Part shown: positions 7,749 to 17,025 of the stretch, piece after piece | How the letters are laid out: every line of letters starts with the position of its first letter | Numbering within the stretch: position 1 is the stretch's first letter | Assembly (NCBI GenBank): GCA_024919195.1 | Contig: CP103436.1 | Coordinates: 248,001-312,000 of the forward strand | Source of the DNA: Methylophilaceae bacterium LSUCC0717 | GTDB lineage: Bacteria; Pseudomonadota; Gammaproteobacteria; Burkholderiales; Methylophilaceae | DNA: 64,000 nucleotides | Direction: 5' to 3' | Program-made: the position numbers and the translations under genes | Notes under the pieces: generated by a model | Seen by the model: only the letters and a program-made list of their open reading frames with translations | What the model was told of the DNA's origin: nothing | Databases searched by the model: none

Positions 7749-8257
7749 TAAAATTTACCTGTAAAGTCCCATTTACCTAAATTGACCCCATTCATTCTGA
7801 GAATATTGTATGTGGTAGTCACATGAAAGAAAAAATGTGGAATAATCCATCTTTTTAAATAATCTTCACCATTTTTGAAAGTAAATTTTTTATCTCGAAT
7901 AAAAAATTCGATGTATTTATTTTCAGACCCTACCATCTGAGCAGGTTTAATTTTTTTTAAAAAGCTAATTGTTTTAGTGATCCGGCTTTGAAGCTGTTTG
8001 ATTGTCTTTTCATTATCTGAATAGCTAGGTGCGTTTTTCCCTGCCAATCTTCCAATACCTTTTCTTACCATATCTGTGCCAATTTGAATTTGTCGAGATA
8101 ATGGATACATGTCAGCAATTAATCGACTGTTAACATATATGGTTGAGTCAATTTTTCTTTTGTCTGCAAATCGTTGGGCTTTATTGAGAATTTTGGATAG
8201 ATTTTCTAGCATACTGATTATCATGGGTACTGATAATTCATACATTGGAACTTGCAT
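7748..8257 (-). CDS. DUF1993 family protein
   Basis: A 169-residue soluble protein. It matches my recollection of the DUF1993 family by its N-terminus (YELSVPMIISMLENLSKIL), the RLIADMYPLSRQIQIGTDMV stretch near residue 45 and the C-terminal HFFFHVTTTYNILRMNGV. The helical fold resembles DinB-like bundles; no activity is established. It overlaps the downstream lipoprotein gene by one base, and the tRNA-Ser gene lies 15 bp upstream. Confidence 0.75.
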   Translation of the reverse strand: MQVPMYELSVPMIISMLENLSKILNKAQRFADKRKIDSTIYVNSRLIADMYPLSRQIQIGTDMVRKGIGRLAGKNAPSYSDNEKTIKQLQSRITKTISFLKKIKPAQMVGSENKYIEFFIRDKKFTFKNGEDYLKRWIIPHFFFHVTTTYNILRMNGVNLGKWDFTGKF

Positions 8258-8272
8258 AACTTTCCCTTAAAA

Positions 8273-8366
8273 TGGCGGAGAGCGAGGGATTCGAACCCTC
8301 GATACAGGCTTAAACCCGTATGCTTCCTTAGCAGGGAAGTGCCTTCGACCACTCGGCCAGCTCTCC
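8273..8366 (-). tRNA. tRNA-Ser (anticodon GCU)
   Basis: A 94-nt class II tRNA with a long variable arm and encoded CCA (TGG at 8273-8275 on the plus strand). The acceptor GGAGAGC pairs with GCTCTCC. The anticodon stem CTTCC/GGAAG encloses CTGCTAA, giving GCT, which reads AGC and AGU. The variable arm ATACGGG...CCTGTAT follows and the T loop is TTCGAAT. It sits downstream of lysC. Confidence 0.96.
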
Positions 8367-8410
8367 TTGTTCTAAAAGGATATTTTAAATGAAAATCTTC
8401 AACTTCCCAA

Positions 8411-9631
8411 TTATTGATCTAAATTAAATGCTTTATGTAGAGATTGAACTGCCATATCTAAGAGATTTTCGTCGATAAGAATAGATATCTTTATTTCGCT
8501 AGTTGAAATAGTGCTGATATTAATTCCCTCTTCAGAAAGCGTTCTAAACATTTTGCTAGCTACTCCAACATGGGATTTCATGCCGACACCAACTAGAGAG
8601 AGTTTTGCAATATTAGGGTCTCCAATAATTTGTTTTGCCTTTAAATGACTTTTCATCCCTTCAAGAATTTCTAAAGTTTTATCTAACTCATTCTTATTAA
8701 CAGTAAATGTAAAATCATTTTCACCATCATGGCCAATATTTTGAATAATCATATCAACATCAATATTTTGCTCAGCAATTGGACCTAGGATTTGATAGGC
8801 TAGCCCCGGGGTATCGGGGATTCCTTGAACGGTAACTTTGGCTTCATCTCGATTGAAGGCAATTCCTGAAATAATTGGATCTTCCATTTTGTGATCTTCC
8901 TCGTAAGTAATAATTGTCCCATCACCATTTTTTTCAAAACTTGATAAAACTCTTAATTTAACTTTGTATTTTCCAGCAAACTCAACAGAACGAATTTGTA
9001 AGACCTTTGAGCCTAAGCTGGCTAACTCTAACATTTCTTCAAAGGTGATAGATTTAAGCTTTCTTGCGGTTGAAACAACCCTAGGATCTGTTGTGTATAT
9101 TCCATTAACATCAGTATATATTTGGCACTCATCCGCCTTGAGAGCAGCAGCAATCGCAACTGCTGTAGTATCTGATCCACCTCTTCCTAATGTGGTGATA
9201 TTTCCATTTTCGTCAGCGCCTTGAAATCCAGCAATGACTAATACATACCCATCTGCTAAATCTTTTTGAATATTTTCGGTTCCAATATTAATGATTCTTG
9301 CTTTGGAATGTGCATTGTCAGTTAGAATTTTCACTTGCGACCCTGTGTAGCTTTTCGCTTTGATTCCTCTTTCCTGAATTGCTAGGGCAGTGAGACCGAT
9401 AGTCACTTGCTCACCTGTTGAGACTATAACGTCAGATTCTCTTGGACTTGGTTTTTTACTAACATCTTTAATTAATTGTAAAAGCTTATTTGTTTCACCT
9501 GACATTGCAGACACGACAACGACTACTTGATGACCGTCATCAACAAATCTTTTAACGCGGTCAGCAACCGCATTTATTCTTTCAGGATTGGCAACTGAAG
9601 TGCCACCATATTTTTGTACAATCAAGCTCAT
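8411..9631 (-). CDS. lysC: Aspartokinase
   Basis: The 406-residue kinase phosphorylates aspartate at the entry to the lysine, methionine, threonine and diaminopimelate pathway. The N-terminal kinase domain begins with the signature VQKYGGTSVANPERI, and GRGGSDTTAVAIAAAL near residue 150 is the nucleotide/aspartate site. Two C-terminal ACT domains follow from about 265 (VTVQGIPDTPGLAYQILGPI and LSLVGVGMKSHVGVAS), the usual site of lysine or threonine feedback. Its ATG overlaps the alaS stop by 4 bp, making it the distal gene of recA-recX-alaS-lysC. Confidence 0.96.
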   Translation of the reverse strand: MSLIVQKYGGTSVANPERINAVADRVKRFVDDGHQVVVVVSAMSGETNKLLQLIKDVSKKPSPRESDVIVSTGEQVTIGLTALAIQERGIKAKSYTGSQVKILTDNAHSKARIINIGTENIQKDLADGYVLVIAGFQGADENGNITTLGRGGSDTTAVAIAAALKADECQIYTDVNGIYTTDPRVVSTARKLKSITFEEMLELASLGSKVLQIRSVEFAGKYKVKLRVLSSFEKNGDGTIITYEEDHKMEDPIISGIAFNRDEAKVTVQGIPDTPGLAYQILGPIAEQNIDVDMIIQNIGHDGENDFTFTVNKNELDKTLEILEGMKSHLKAKQIIGDPNIAKLSLVGVGMKSHVGVASKMFRTLSEEGINISTISTSEIKISILIDENLLDMAVQSLHKAFNLDQ

Positions 9632-12249
9632 GAATTTAATAGTTTTTTAATCTTAATTAAGGCCTCTGGTAGATCATTAATATTTTGACCCCCAGCCATT
9701 GCCATATCTGGCTTCCCACCACCATTTCCACCAACCATGTTTGCAAGTTGGCCGGCTATTTTACCAGCATGGTATTGATTTGTGATATCTTTTGTGACGC
9801 CGACAGCGATATTAATTTTACCTTGATTGATTGTTGCTAAGATGATGATGCCGGATCCAATATTATTTTTTAGATCATCTATCAAACTTCTCAGTTGAGG
9901 TATCTCCATATTATCAATACTTGTTGAAAGAACTTTCGTCCCATCAATCACTTCAATTTGATCTAAAAGATCATTCTTTGAAGCATTGGTAATTTTTTGT
10001 TTTAATTGCGCAATGGTCTTTTCGTGAGTTTTAACTTGATCAATCACCTGCTTTATTTTTTCAGCTACATCATCTTTTGTGGTTTTTAATTCTTTAGCAG
10101 TTGCATTCAACAGCTGGTTTTGTTTATCAATAATTTGAATTAAACTTATTCCAGTCGTTGCCTCAATTCTCCTGACACCTGATGATATTCCGCTTTCATT
10201 CAAAATCTTAAAGAGTCCAATATCTCCAGTTGCATTAACGTGAGTGCCACCACAGAGTTCTTTACTATTCCCAATTGTTAAGACACGCACCTCATCATCA
10301 TACTTTTCTCCAAAAAGCATCATAGCTCCACTTTTTTTTGCTTTATCTAAAGCCATTACTTCTGCAGAGGTCGGGTTATTTTGAAGAATTTCGTTGTTTA
10401 CAATTTGTTCAACTTGTTGAATTTCTGTTTCGCTGAGAGCGCTAGAATGTGAAAAATCAAAACGTGTTCTCAACTCATTTACAAGAGAACCTTTTTGTTC
10501 AACATGATCGCCCAATACAGTTTTTAATGCCTTGTGAAGCAAATGAGTGGCTGAGTGATTTCTTTTGATTGAATCTCTTCTAACATGATCTACCTGGCAT
10601 AAAACAGGATCTTTTATCTTTAATTGTCCACGAATCAATTCACCGATATGAAGAATTACACCATTGGGTAGTTTCTGGGTGTCATGAACAATAAACTCAG
10701 CTTGATCATTGAAAATCTTTCCAGTATCGCCTACTTGACCACCAGATTCAGCATAAAATGGAGATTCTTTCACGACTAAATTACATGCGTTATTTGCCGA
10801 TACTTCAACCGCAGGTTCATTGTTGAGAATAATTGATTCAATTGTAGAGAATTCCTCATTGTGCGTGTACGCCAAAAACTTTGTTGGATCGATATCAATG
10901 ACGATCGAGTCTTTTGCTTTAAATTGGGAGGCATTTTTGGCTTTATTTTTTTGTTCGGCCATATCTTGATCAAAACCTGCCTGATCAATAGTAATGTCAT
11001 GTTCTCGACAAATATCAGCTGTTAAGTCTATTGGAAATCCAAATGTGTCATGGAGTTTAAAAGCTACTGAGCCATTTAACATAGTCGATTTATTTTTTTT
11101 GGTAAGGTTAATTTCTTGCTCGAGGATACTCATACCATTAGCAATGGTTTCAAAAAACTTGTCCTCTTCTTGAAGAGTCGTTTTTTCAATTTTCTTTATA
11201 TTGGTTAAGAGCTCGGGATAGGCTTCTTGCATATTATTAGCAAGACTATTCAGTATGGGCATTAAAAAAGATTCTGTTGCACCCAGTTTATAACCATGAC
11301 GAATTGCGCGTCTTAATATTCTTCTTAAGACATAACCCCTTCCATCATTGGAAGGTTGAACGCCATCATTGATAAGAAAGGCAATGGACCTGATATGATC
11401 TGCAATCACTTTTAAAGATGAATGAGATAAATCCTTACATTTTAGAGCTTGGGCGGTGTCATGAATTAAATTTTGAAACAAATCAATTTCATAATTCGAA
11501 TGAACGGACTGCAAAACAGCTGATATTCTTTCAAGTCCCATTCCAGTGTCGACGGAAGGTTTTGGTAATGCTTCCATTTCTCCATTTTCATTCCTATTGA
11601 ATTGCATGAACACTAGGTTCCAAATTTCAATAAAACGATCACCATCTTCATCTTTACTTCCAGGAGGCCCTCCTGGAATATCTGCACCATGATCATAAAA
11701 AATTTCACTGCATGGACCACATGGTCCAGTATCACCCATCATCCAGAAATTATCAGAGATATACTTTTCAGATTTATCTGCAATTTTAATAATTTTTTCA
11801 GCTGGAAGCTTTATAACGTTTTTCCATATATCGTATGCCTCTGCATCTTCATGGTAAACGGTCACTAATAGTTTTTCCGCTGGTATTTGGAATCTTTCAG
11901 TTAACAATTCCCATGCGTATTGAATCGCTTCTAATTTAAAGTAATCTCCAAAGCTAAAGTTACCAAGCATTTCGAAAAACGTGTGATGTCTTGCTGTATA
12001 GCCGACATTTTCTAAATCATTATGCTTTCCACCTGCTCGGACACATTTTTGACTGGTTGTTGCAGTTGTGTATTTTGGTTTTTTATATCCAAGGAAAAAA
12101 TCTTTAAATTGGTTCATGCCAGCATTGGCAAATAATAAAGTTGGGTCATCGCTTGGAACTAAGCTACTCGAAGAAACAACTGTGTGTCCTTTTTCCTTAA
12201 AAAAATTAAGGAATATTTCTCGTATTTGGTTACTGGTTAATGATTTCAT
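9628..12249 (-). CDS. alaS: Alanyl-tRNA synthetase
   Basis: The 873-residue cytoplasmic enzyme charges tRNA-Ala. The class II catalytic core opens with LTSNQIREIFLNFFKEKGH and contains FANAGMNQFKDFFLG and the GxGxER-type motif DTGMGLERI. The editing domain has its zinc-binding HSATHLLHKAL (about residue 565) and CGGTHV (about 668). A coiled-coil linker and the C-Ala domain, ending with GGNGGGKPDMAMAGG, complete the protein. Full length for the family. It overlaps the recX stop by 4 bp and the lysC start by 4 bp. Confidence 0.97.
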   Translation of the reverse strand: MKSLTSNQIREIFLNFFKEKGHTVVSSSSLVPSDDPTLLFANAGMNQFKDFFLGYKKPKYTTATTSQKCVRAGGKHNDLENVGYTARHHTFFEMLGNFSFGDYFKLEAIQYAWELLTERFQIPAEKLLVTVYHEDAEAYDIWKNVIKLPAEKIIKIADKSEKYISDNFWMMGDTGPCGPCSEIFYDHGADIPGGPPGSKDEDGDRFIEIWNLVFMQFNRNENGEMEALPKPSVDTGMGLERISAVLQSVHSNYEIDLFQNLIHDTAQALKCKDLSHSSLKVIADHIRSIAFLINDGVQPSNDGRGYVLRRILRRAIRHGYKLGATESFLMPILNSLANNMQEAYPELLTNIKKIEKTTLQEEDKFFETIANGMSILEQEINLTKKNKSTMLNGSVAFKLHDTFGFPIDLTADICREHDITIDQAGFDQDMAEQKNKAKNASQFKAKDSIVIDIDPTKFLAYTHNEEFSTIESIILNNEPAVEVSANNACNLVVKESPFYAESGGQVGDTGKIFNDQAEFIVHDTQKLPNGVILHIGELIRGQLKIKDPVLCQVDHVRRDSIKRNHSATHLLHKALKTVLGDHVEQKGSLVNELRTRFDFSHSSALSETEIQQVEQIVNNEILQNNPTSAEVMALDKAKKSGAMMLFGEKYDDEVRVLTIGNSKELCGGTHVNATGDIGLFKILNESGISSGVRRIEATTGISLIQIIDKQNQLLNATAKELKTTKDDVAEKIKQVIDQVKTHEKTIAQLKQKITNASKNDLLDQIEVIDGTKVLSTSIDNMEIPQLRSLIDDLKNNIGSGIIILATINQGKINIAVGVTKDITNQYHAGKIAGQLANMVGGNGGGKPDMAMAGGQNINDLPEALIKIKKLLNS

Positions 12250-12707
12250 TTAATAATTTTTTTTATAGTATCGAAACTAAAACCTCTATTTTGCATAAAC
12301 TTTATTTGTTTGTTTTTTTCATTTAAATCTGATGGTAGAGATGAATATTTCTTCTCCCAAACCATTTTTGCAGACTCGTATTCTTCGTCTCTTAACACCT
12401 CAATAAATTCTTCAATCAAAAAATCATCGATTTCTTTTTGTTTCAACTCATAACGAATTTTTTGAAGACCGAACTTTCTTTTTTTCGAGTTAACGTATGA
12501 TTCACAAAATCGATAATCTGATTGCAGGCCTTTTTGTTTAAGTTCTTCGACTATTTGATAACAAATATCTAAATTCAAATCTAATTCATCAGTAGCGAAT
12601 GGTTTAATTTTATTTACCAATTCAACAAAGCCATATTCTCTTTTAGCGAGATAGTAAAGAGCTCTATTTTTTAATCTTTTGAGAGGATCATCAGCTTGCA
12701 TCTTCAT
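12246..12707 (-). CDS. recX: RecX, RecA regulatory protein
   Basis: Small regulator that binds RecA filaments and modulates recombinase activity. The helical repeat pattern typical of RecX is visible: [21 protein letters not shown], then [38 protein letters not shown] and [21 protein letters not shown]. The start is uncertain. In-frame ATGs at 12722, 12716, 12707 and 12701, and a TTG at 12740, all lie inside the 3' end of recA. I chose 12707, which gives 153 residues and a 17-bp overlap. The crowded ATGs come from a repeated GATGAAGATGCA encoding the acidic RecA tail. Confidence 0.85.
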   Translation of the reverse strand: MKMQADDPLKRLKNRALYYLAKREYGFVELVNKIKPFATDELDLNLDICYQIVEELKQKGLQSDYRFCESYVNSKKRKFGLQKIRYELKQKEIDDFLIEEFIEVLRDEEYESAKMVWEKKYSSLPSDLNEKNKQIKFMQNRGFSFDTIKKIIK

Positions 12708-13743
12708 CAACTGCATCTTCATCAGTTTGATTCTCGACAATCATTTTTGAGTTAGCAAGATTTGCGTTCGCTCTGATTTGGTCTTCAAGATCCTTAGAGA
12801 TATCAGGATTTTGTTTTAAATACTCTCGAACATTATCTTTACCTTGGCCAATTTTTTCACCATTATAGCTATACCAAGCTCCTGCTTTTTCGATCAATTT
12901 TAATTGAACACCTTGTTCAATAATTTCCCCTTCTAAAGAAATTCCTTCGCCGTACATCACATCGAATTCTGCTTGTCTGAAAGGAGGGGCGACTTTATTT
13001 TTAACCACTTTTACTCGTGTTTCAGCGCCAACGACTTCATCACCTTTTTTAATTGCACCAATCCTGCGAATATCTAGCCTTACAGATGAATAAAATTTTA
13101 GTGCATTACCACCTGTAGTCGTTTCAGGATTTCCAAACATAACGCCGATCTTCATTCGAATTTGGTTAATAAAAATTACAAGGGTATTGGTTTTCTTGAT
13201 GTTGCCAGTAAGCTTTCTTAAGGCTTGAGACATCAGTCTAGCTTGTAAGCCCATATGAGAATCACCCATATCGCCTTCAATTTCAGCGCGTGGGGTCAAT
13301 GCTGCAACCGAATCCACCACGACCACATCAACCGATCCACTTCTGACAAGCATGTCTGTAATTTCTAGGGCTTGCTCACCAGTGTCAGGCTGGGAAATAA
13401 GAAGATCCGTCAAATTAACACCTAATTTGGCAGCATACTGTGTATCAAGTGCGTGTTCTGCATCAATGAAGGCTGCAGTCCCACCTGCTTTTTGAGCAGC
13501 AGCAATTACAGACAGGGTTAGAGATGTCTTTCCCGATGATTCAGGGCCATAAATTTCAACAACCCTCCCTTTTGGAAGACCACCAATGCCTAGGGCTATA
13601 TCCAAACCTAAAGAGCCTGTAGAAATTGCCTCAATGGACTCATCTATTTCTGTACCATCCATTTTCATTACAGAGCCTTTGCCAAATTGTTTTTCAATTT
13701 GGGCCATCGCGGCTTCAAGCGCTTTTTGTTTATTTTCATCCAT
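12691..13743 (-). CDS. recA: Recombinase RecA
   Basis: The 350-residue ATPase drives homologous strand exchange and, where LexA exists, co-protease activity. Walker [11 protein letters not shown] begins near residue 65. The Walker B aspartate lies in [21 protein letters not shown], and loop 2 carries the [19 protein letters not shown] region. The acidic C-terminus ends [10 protein letters not shown], encoded by a short direct repeat. The start is ATG. The 44-bp upstream gap has a TATAAA box but no CTG-N10-CAG LexA box that I can see. The gene belongs to the pncC-recA-recX-alaS run. Confidence 0.98.
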   Translation of the reverse strand: MDENKQKALEAAMAQIEKQFGKGSVMKMDGTEIDESIEAISTGSLGLDIALGIGGLPKGRVVEIYGPESSGKTSLTLSVIAAAQKAGGTAAFIDAEHALDTQYAAKLGVNLTDLLISQPDTGEQALEITDMLVRSGSVDVVVVDSVAALTPRAEIEGDMGDSHMGLQARLMSQALRKLTGNIKKTNTLVIFINQIRMKIGVMFGNPETTTGGNALKFYSSVRLDIRRIGAIKKGDEVVGAETRVKVVKNKVAPPFRQAEFDVMYGEGISLEGEIIEQGVQLKLIEKAGAWYSYNGEKIGQGKDNVREYLKQNPDISKDLEDQIRANANLANSKMIVENQTDEDAVDEDAS

Positions 13744-13787
13744 TATTTTTATACCCTAAGATTTAATTTAATTGACTTGTAATTATT

Positions 13788-14276
13788 TCATATTTGGTCA
13801 TTAAAAGTAAGTTTATCAAGCTCTTCAATAATAAAACTTACCGTCTGTTCTCTGATCGAAGATCTTTCCCCAGAGAGCTGTAATTTATAGTCTTTCAATA
13901 CACTTCCCTTGAAAGCAAAACATACGTGAACAGTGCCAACCGGCTTTTCTGGTGACCCTCCATTAGGTCCAGCAATGCCCGTTATTGAGATAGAAAAAAT
14001 GGCTCTAGAGTTTTTTTGTACACCAATAGCCATTTCTTGAGCTATTTCTAGACTGACAGCGCCAAATTTTTCTATTGCTTCTTTATTTACTCCCAGCATT
14101 CTTATCTTAGATTCATTGCTGTATGTTATGAATCCACAATCAAACCATGCAGAACTCCCTGATTCATCCGTAATTTTCTTTGCTAATAAACCACCAGTAC
14201 ATGATTCAGCCACACTGAGAAGAAAATTTTGATCGATAAACTTTTTAGCAATATTTTGAAGTTTATTAGATGACAT
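13788..14276 (-). CDS. pncC: Nicotinamide-nucleotide amidase (PncC / CinA C-terminal domain)
   Basis: A 162-residue stand-alone CinA C-terminal domain. It deamidates NMN to nicotinate mononucleotide in the pyridine nucleotide salvage cycle. Signatures are SVAESCTGGLLAKKITDESG (residues 20-39), FDCGFITYSNESKIRMLGV and SITGIAGPNGGSPEKPVGTV. The N-terminal CinA domain is absent, as in E. coli YgaD/PncC. It sits immediately before recA, a conserved proteobacterial arrangement, and overlaps pgpA by 11 bp. Confidence 0.93.
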   Translation of the reverse strand: MSSNKLQNIAKKFIDQNFLLSVAESCTGGLLAKKITDESGSSAWFDCGFITYSNESKIRMLGVNKEAIEKFGAVSLEIAQEMAIGVQKNSRAIFSISITGIAGPNGGSPEKPVGTVHVCFAFKGSVLKDYKLQLSGERSSIREQTVSFIIEELDKLTFNDQI

Positions 14277-14736
14277 AAGAAGAGACCATTTGTGTCATTA
14301 TTAGGGCAAAAAGCGCTGCGCCAAAGTCATCTGCAATCACCCCGGCTGCCCCTGGTAATTCTTCTAGTTTGCTTATTGGCCATGGTTTTAAAATATCAAA
14401 AAAACGAAAAAGAATGAAACTGATTAGATAAAGCAAATAATTATTTGGGAGAAGAATAAGCACAATTAAATAGGCAATAATTTCGTCGATTACTACACAT
14501 GAGGGATCTTTGATTTTTAAAGACTGAAGCGTTTTCTTTACACTCACATAGCTAATCAGAAGTAGTATCAAGAATATTAATAACTGGTATTGCAAATTGA
14601 GTTTATAGAGAAATAAAAAGTAAATGAAAGTGACTAAGGTCCCAAAGGTTCCTGTTCCTTTTTTTATCAAACCGGCACCAAATCCTAGTGCAATAAAATG
14701 CCAAATATTGCTAAATAAAAATTTTAAGTTAACCAA
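14266..14736 (-). CDS. pgpA: Phosphatidylglycerophosphatase A
   Basis: A 156-residue inner-membrane enzyme that dephosphorylates phosphatidylglycerophosphate to phosphatidylglycerol. Characteristic motifs: GAGLIKKGTGTFGTLVT near residue 20, the acidic pair in VVIDEIIAYLIVL, and a C-terminal IADDFGAALFAL. Four hydrophobic segments are visible. The start is TTG at 14736, overlapping the thiL stop by 8 bases (TTGGTTAA), a junction type seen repeatedly in this window. thiL-pgpA-pncC is a common gene order. Confidence 0.93.
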   Translation of the reverse strand: MVNLKFLFSNIWHFIALGFGAGLIKKGTGTFGTLVTFIYFLFLYKLNLQYQLLIFLILLLISYVSVKKTLQSLKIKDPSCVVIDEIIAYLIVLILLPNNYLLYLISFILFRFFDILKPWPISKLEELPGAAGVIADDFGAALFALIMTQMVSSYVI

Positions 14737-15679
14737 AGTGAGTAAATCCTTCCTTACTTAATTTTATTTTTTTACCATGAAGTGAATATTCAATTTTTTT
14801 ATCCTTAGTTATCTTTCCAATCATGGCACCCTTAAGGGAGTGTTTCTTTAGTAAATTTTGAATTTTGTTATGATGTTTATGTGGGACAGTCATTAAAATT
14901 TGGTAATCCTCACCACCGCACATTGCTAGTTCATATTGATTATTTTCCTTAAACCATTTATGCATAGGAATATCGTTAATTTCTATTTTGGCACCAACGG
15001 AACTACTGTTTAATATATGTTTAAGATCTCCAACCAAACCATCAGATAAATCAATAGCTGAATTAATCATTGATTTCGTTTCTTGAATGAATTCTAAAGG
15101 GGGTTGCGGTTTAAGAAATTCTTCTTGAGATCTTTTTTTTAAGCAGTTTGAAATAGATTTTTTGTGCTTAGGTAACAGGGAATGTTGATTGAAATGTAAT
15201 GCAGCATAACCAACCTCATTAGTCACCCAAATTTCATCCTCTGGAATTGCCCCACTTCTTTTTAAAACATTCTTGGAGGATACATTTCCCATAATAGCAA
15301 TTGAAATTGATGTGGATCCTTTATTCGTATCACCACCAATGATTTCAATATTATATTTTTTAGCACAAGCCTTAATCCCTTTGGTGAATTTTCCAATCCA
15401 ATTTACATCAAGATTTTTTAGGGAAATTGAAAGGAGGGCGTAGCGAGGTTGACCACCCATTGAAACTATGTCTGAAACATTCACAGCAAGTGACTTCCAC
15501 CCCAAATAATATGGATCAGAATCTTCAGTAAAATGATGACCAATATTTAAAGTATCCATAGATATGGCCATTAACTCATTTTTATTCAATGGGATGAGGG
15601 CGGCATCGTCACCAATGCCTAATACTGCATGTTTGCTAGTGAAATTAAAATATTTTTTTATTAAATCAAATTCATTCAT
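14729..15679 (-). CDS. thiL: Thiamine-monophosphate kinase
   Basis: The 316-residue kinase converts thiamine monophosphate to the active cofactor thiamine diphosphate. It belongs to the PurM-like fold. FDLIKKYFNF and LGIGDDAALIPL sit at the N-terminus (the GDDAA aspartates bind Mg-ATP), followed by SMDTLNIGHHF, AVNVSDIVSMGGQPRYALLS and GGDTNKGSTSISIAIMG. C-terminal AIDLSDGLVGDL and CGGEDYQILMTV complete the signature. The ATG overlaps the mog stop by 4 bp. Confidence 0.95.
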   Translation of the reverse strand: MNEFDLIKKYFNFTSKHAVLGIGDDAALIPLNKNELMAISMDTLNIGHHFTEDSDPYYLGWKSLAVNVSDIVSMGGQPRYALLSISLKNLDVNWIGKFTKGIKACAKKYNIEIIGGDTNKGSTSISIAIMGNVSSKNVLKRSGAIPEDEIWVTNEVGYAALHFNQHSLLPKHKKSISNCLKKRSQEEFLKPQPPLEFIQETKSMINSAIDLSDGLVGDLKHILNSSSVGAKIEINDIPMHKWFKENNQYELAMCGGEDYQILMTVPHKHHNKIQNLLKKHSLKGAMIGKITKDKKIEYSLHGKKIKLSKEGFTHFG

Positions 15680-16248
15680 TTTTTTGGCCTAAAAGCCTTA
15701 ACGATATCGTCATTCGTTTTAATGACTGGGCCTCCAATGAGCTCTATACAGTATGGTACAGCAGCAAATATTCCTGAAACAGTTGTTTCATTATTTTTAT
15801 TTTTTAAACCTTCAAGAGTCTCTTTGATTGCTTTTGGTTGTCCAGGGAGATTGATAATAAGAGCCTTATTTCTTATCACAGCAATTTGCCTGGACAGAAT
15901 AGCGGTTGGCACAAAATTAAGACTAATTTGTCTCATTTGCTCACCAAACCCTGGCATAATCTTATCTGCAACAGCCTCGGTGGCATCTGGTGTCACGTCT
16001 CTTTGACTAGGACCAGTTCCTCCAGTGGTGAGGATTAAATGACATTGGTCAATGTCTGCTAAATCAATTAATGTTGACTTAATAAGCTCAAATTCATCCG
16101 GGATTAGTTTTTCTACAAAAATAATTTCATCAGTAATCGCCTGTTGGCACCAGTCTTTGAGGTGGGGCAGACCCAGGTCTTCATACACGCCTTTTGTTGC
16201 GCGATCACTAATTGAAACTAAACCAATCTTAATGAATTTTTTTCCCAT
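15676..16248 (-). CDS. mog: Molybdopterin adenylyltransferase
   Basis: The 190-residue enzyme adenylylates molybdopterin so that molybdate can be inserted, the penultimate step of molybdenum-cofactor synthesis. Motifs: KIGLVSISDRATKGVYEDLG at residues 6-25, LTTGGTGPSQRDVTPDAT near 88 and ALIINLPGQPKAIKETLEGL near 148. It leads the mog-thiL-pgpA-pncC-recA run and complements the modABC transporter at 3.4-5.4 kb. Confidence 0.94.
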   Translation of the reverse strand: MGKKFIKIGLVSISDRATKGVYEDLGLPHLKDWCQQAITDEIIFVEKLIPDEFELIKSTLIDLADIDQCHLILTTGGTGPSQRDVTPDATEAVADKIMPGFGEQMRQISLNFVPTAILSRQIAVIRNKALIINLPGQPKAIKETLEGLKNKNNETTVSGIFAAVPYCIELIGGPVIKTNDDIVKAFRPKK

Positions 16249-16290
16249 ATATAAGTCATACTTCTTGTCATTAATATCAAAGAAGACACC

Positions 16291-17025
16291 ATGAAAAAAT
16301 ACATAGTTGCGCTCCTCACATTCTTTATTTTACCAAATCTATATGCCGAGAATGTGTTTGAAAAAAATTTTCAACAACAAGGCGACAAGAATCTTAAATC
16401 ACTTAATCCAGATCCTCAAACTGAAATTTACAGAGGTTGGGATAAAGACAAAGACAATATAATGATGTTAGAAGAAGGGTATGACCTGATTGGCTTTTCA
16501 TCTTTTGCTGGAACATATGTGCCCCCTGCAGAAGCGTTAGATTTTGGTAAGCAAATCAAAGCGGACACTTTGCTTGTTTATGATCGTCAAATCAATGAGG
16601 CAACTCGAGCCACAGCAATAAAGAGGGCAAGAGAAAATATTAAAAAGAAAAAATTAGATGATGAAGGAAAAATTGAAGAAATCATCATCGATCCGAATGA
16701 TCTTGCTGATTCAGATGCAATGTTTGATTTTTACGTATCCTACTGGGCAAAATTACCAAAACCCCTTTTTGGAACCCACCTAATAAGTTTTAAGGAAGAT
16801 GATGAAAGATATGAAGACGGTGGCTTGTTTGTTGTGGCTGTTATAAAGGATTCTGCTGCAGCGAATTCAGGAATCGAAAGAAAAGATCGAATCATGACTA
16901 TCAATGGAATCAGCTTAAAAGAGCCTAATGAGTTTATCAAGGAATTGATAAAGAATAAGGGAAATGTTGTTGAAATTGCATACATGCGAGATGGCAACTT
17001 AAATAATATTAAGGTGCAGATCTAA
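16291..17025 (+). CDS. Secreted PDZ-domain protein of unknown function
   Basis: A 244-residue protein with a signal peptide (residues 1-19, NLYA|EN). The middle region (40-150) is rich in charged residues and lacks a known domain. The C-terminal 80 residues form a PDZ domain: GGLFVVAVIKDSAAANSGI, the binding-groove segment and DRIMTINGISLKEPNEFIKEL. No protease domain is present, so it is a PDZ-only adaptor or binding protein in the periplasm (inference). It is divergent from mog (42 bp) and overlaps darP tail-to-tail by 17 bp. Confidence 0.65.
   Translation: MKKYIVALLTFFILPNLYAENVFEKNFQQQGDKNLKSLNPDPQTEIYRGWDKDKDNIMMLEEGYDLIGFSSFAGTYVPPAEALDFGKQIKADTLLVYDRQINEATRATAIKRARENIKKKKLDDEGKIEEIIIDPNDLADSDAMFDFYVSYWAKLPKPLFGTHLISFKEDDERYEDGGLFVVAVIKDSAAANSGIERKDRIMTINGISLKEPNEFIKELIKNKGNVVEIAYMRDGNLNNIKVQI

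Noticed and set aside
12694-12718. GATGAAGATGCA repeat as a functional regulatory repeat
   Set aside because: It is explained by the acidic DEDA-VDEDA tail of RecA and only complicates the recX start choice.
15722-16294. Open frames antisense to mog
   Set aside because: Shadows of the strongly conserved mog frame, with no supporting features.
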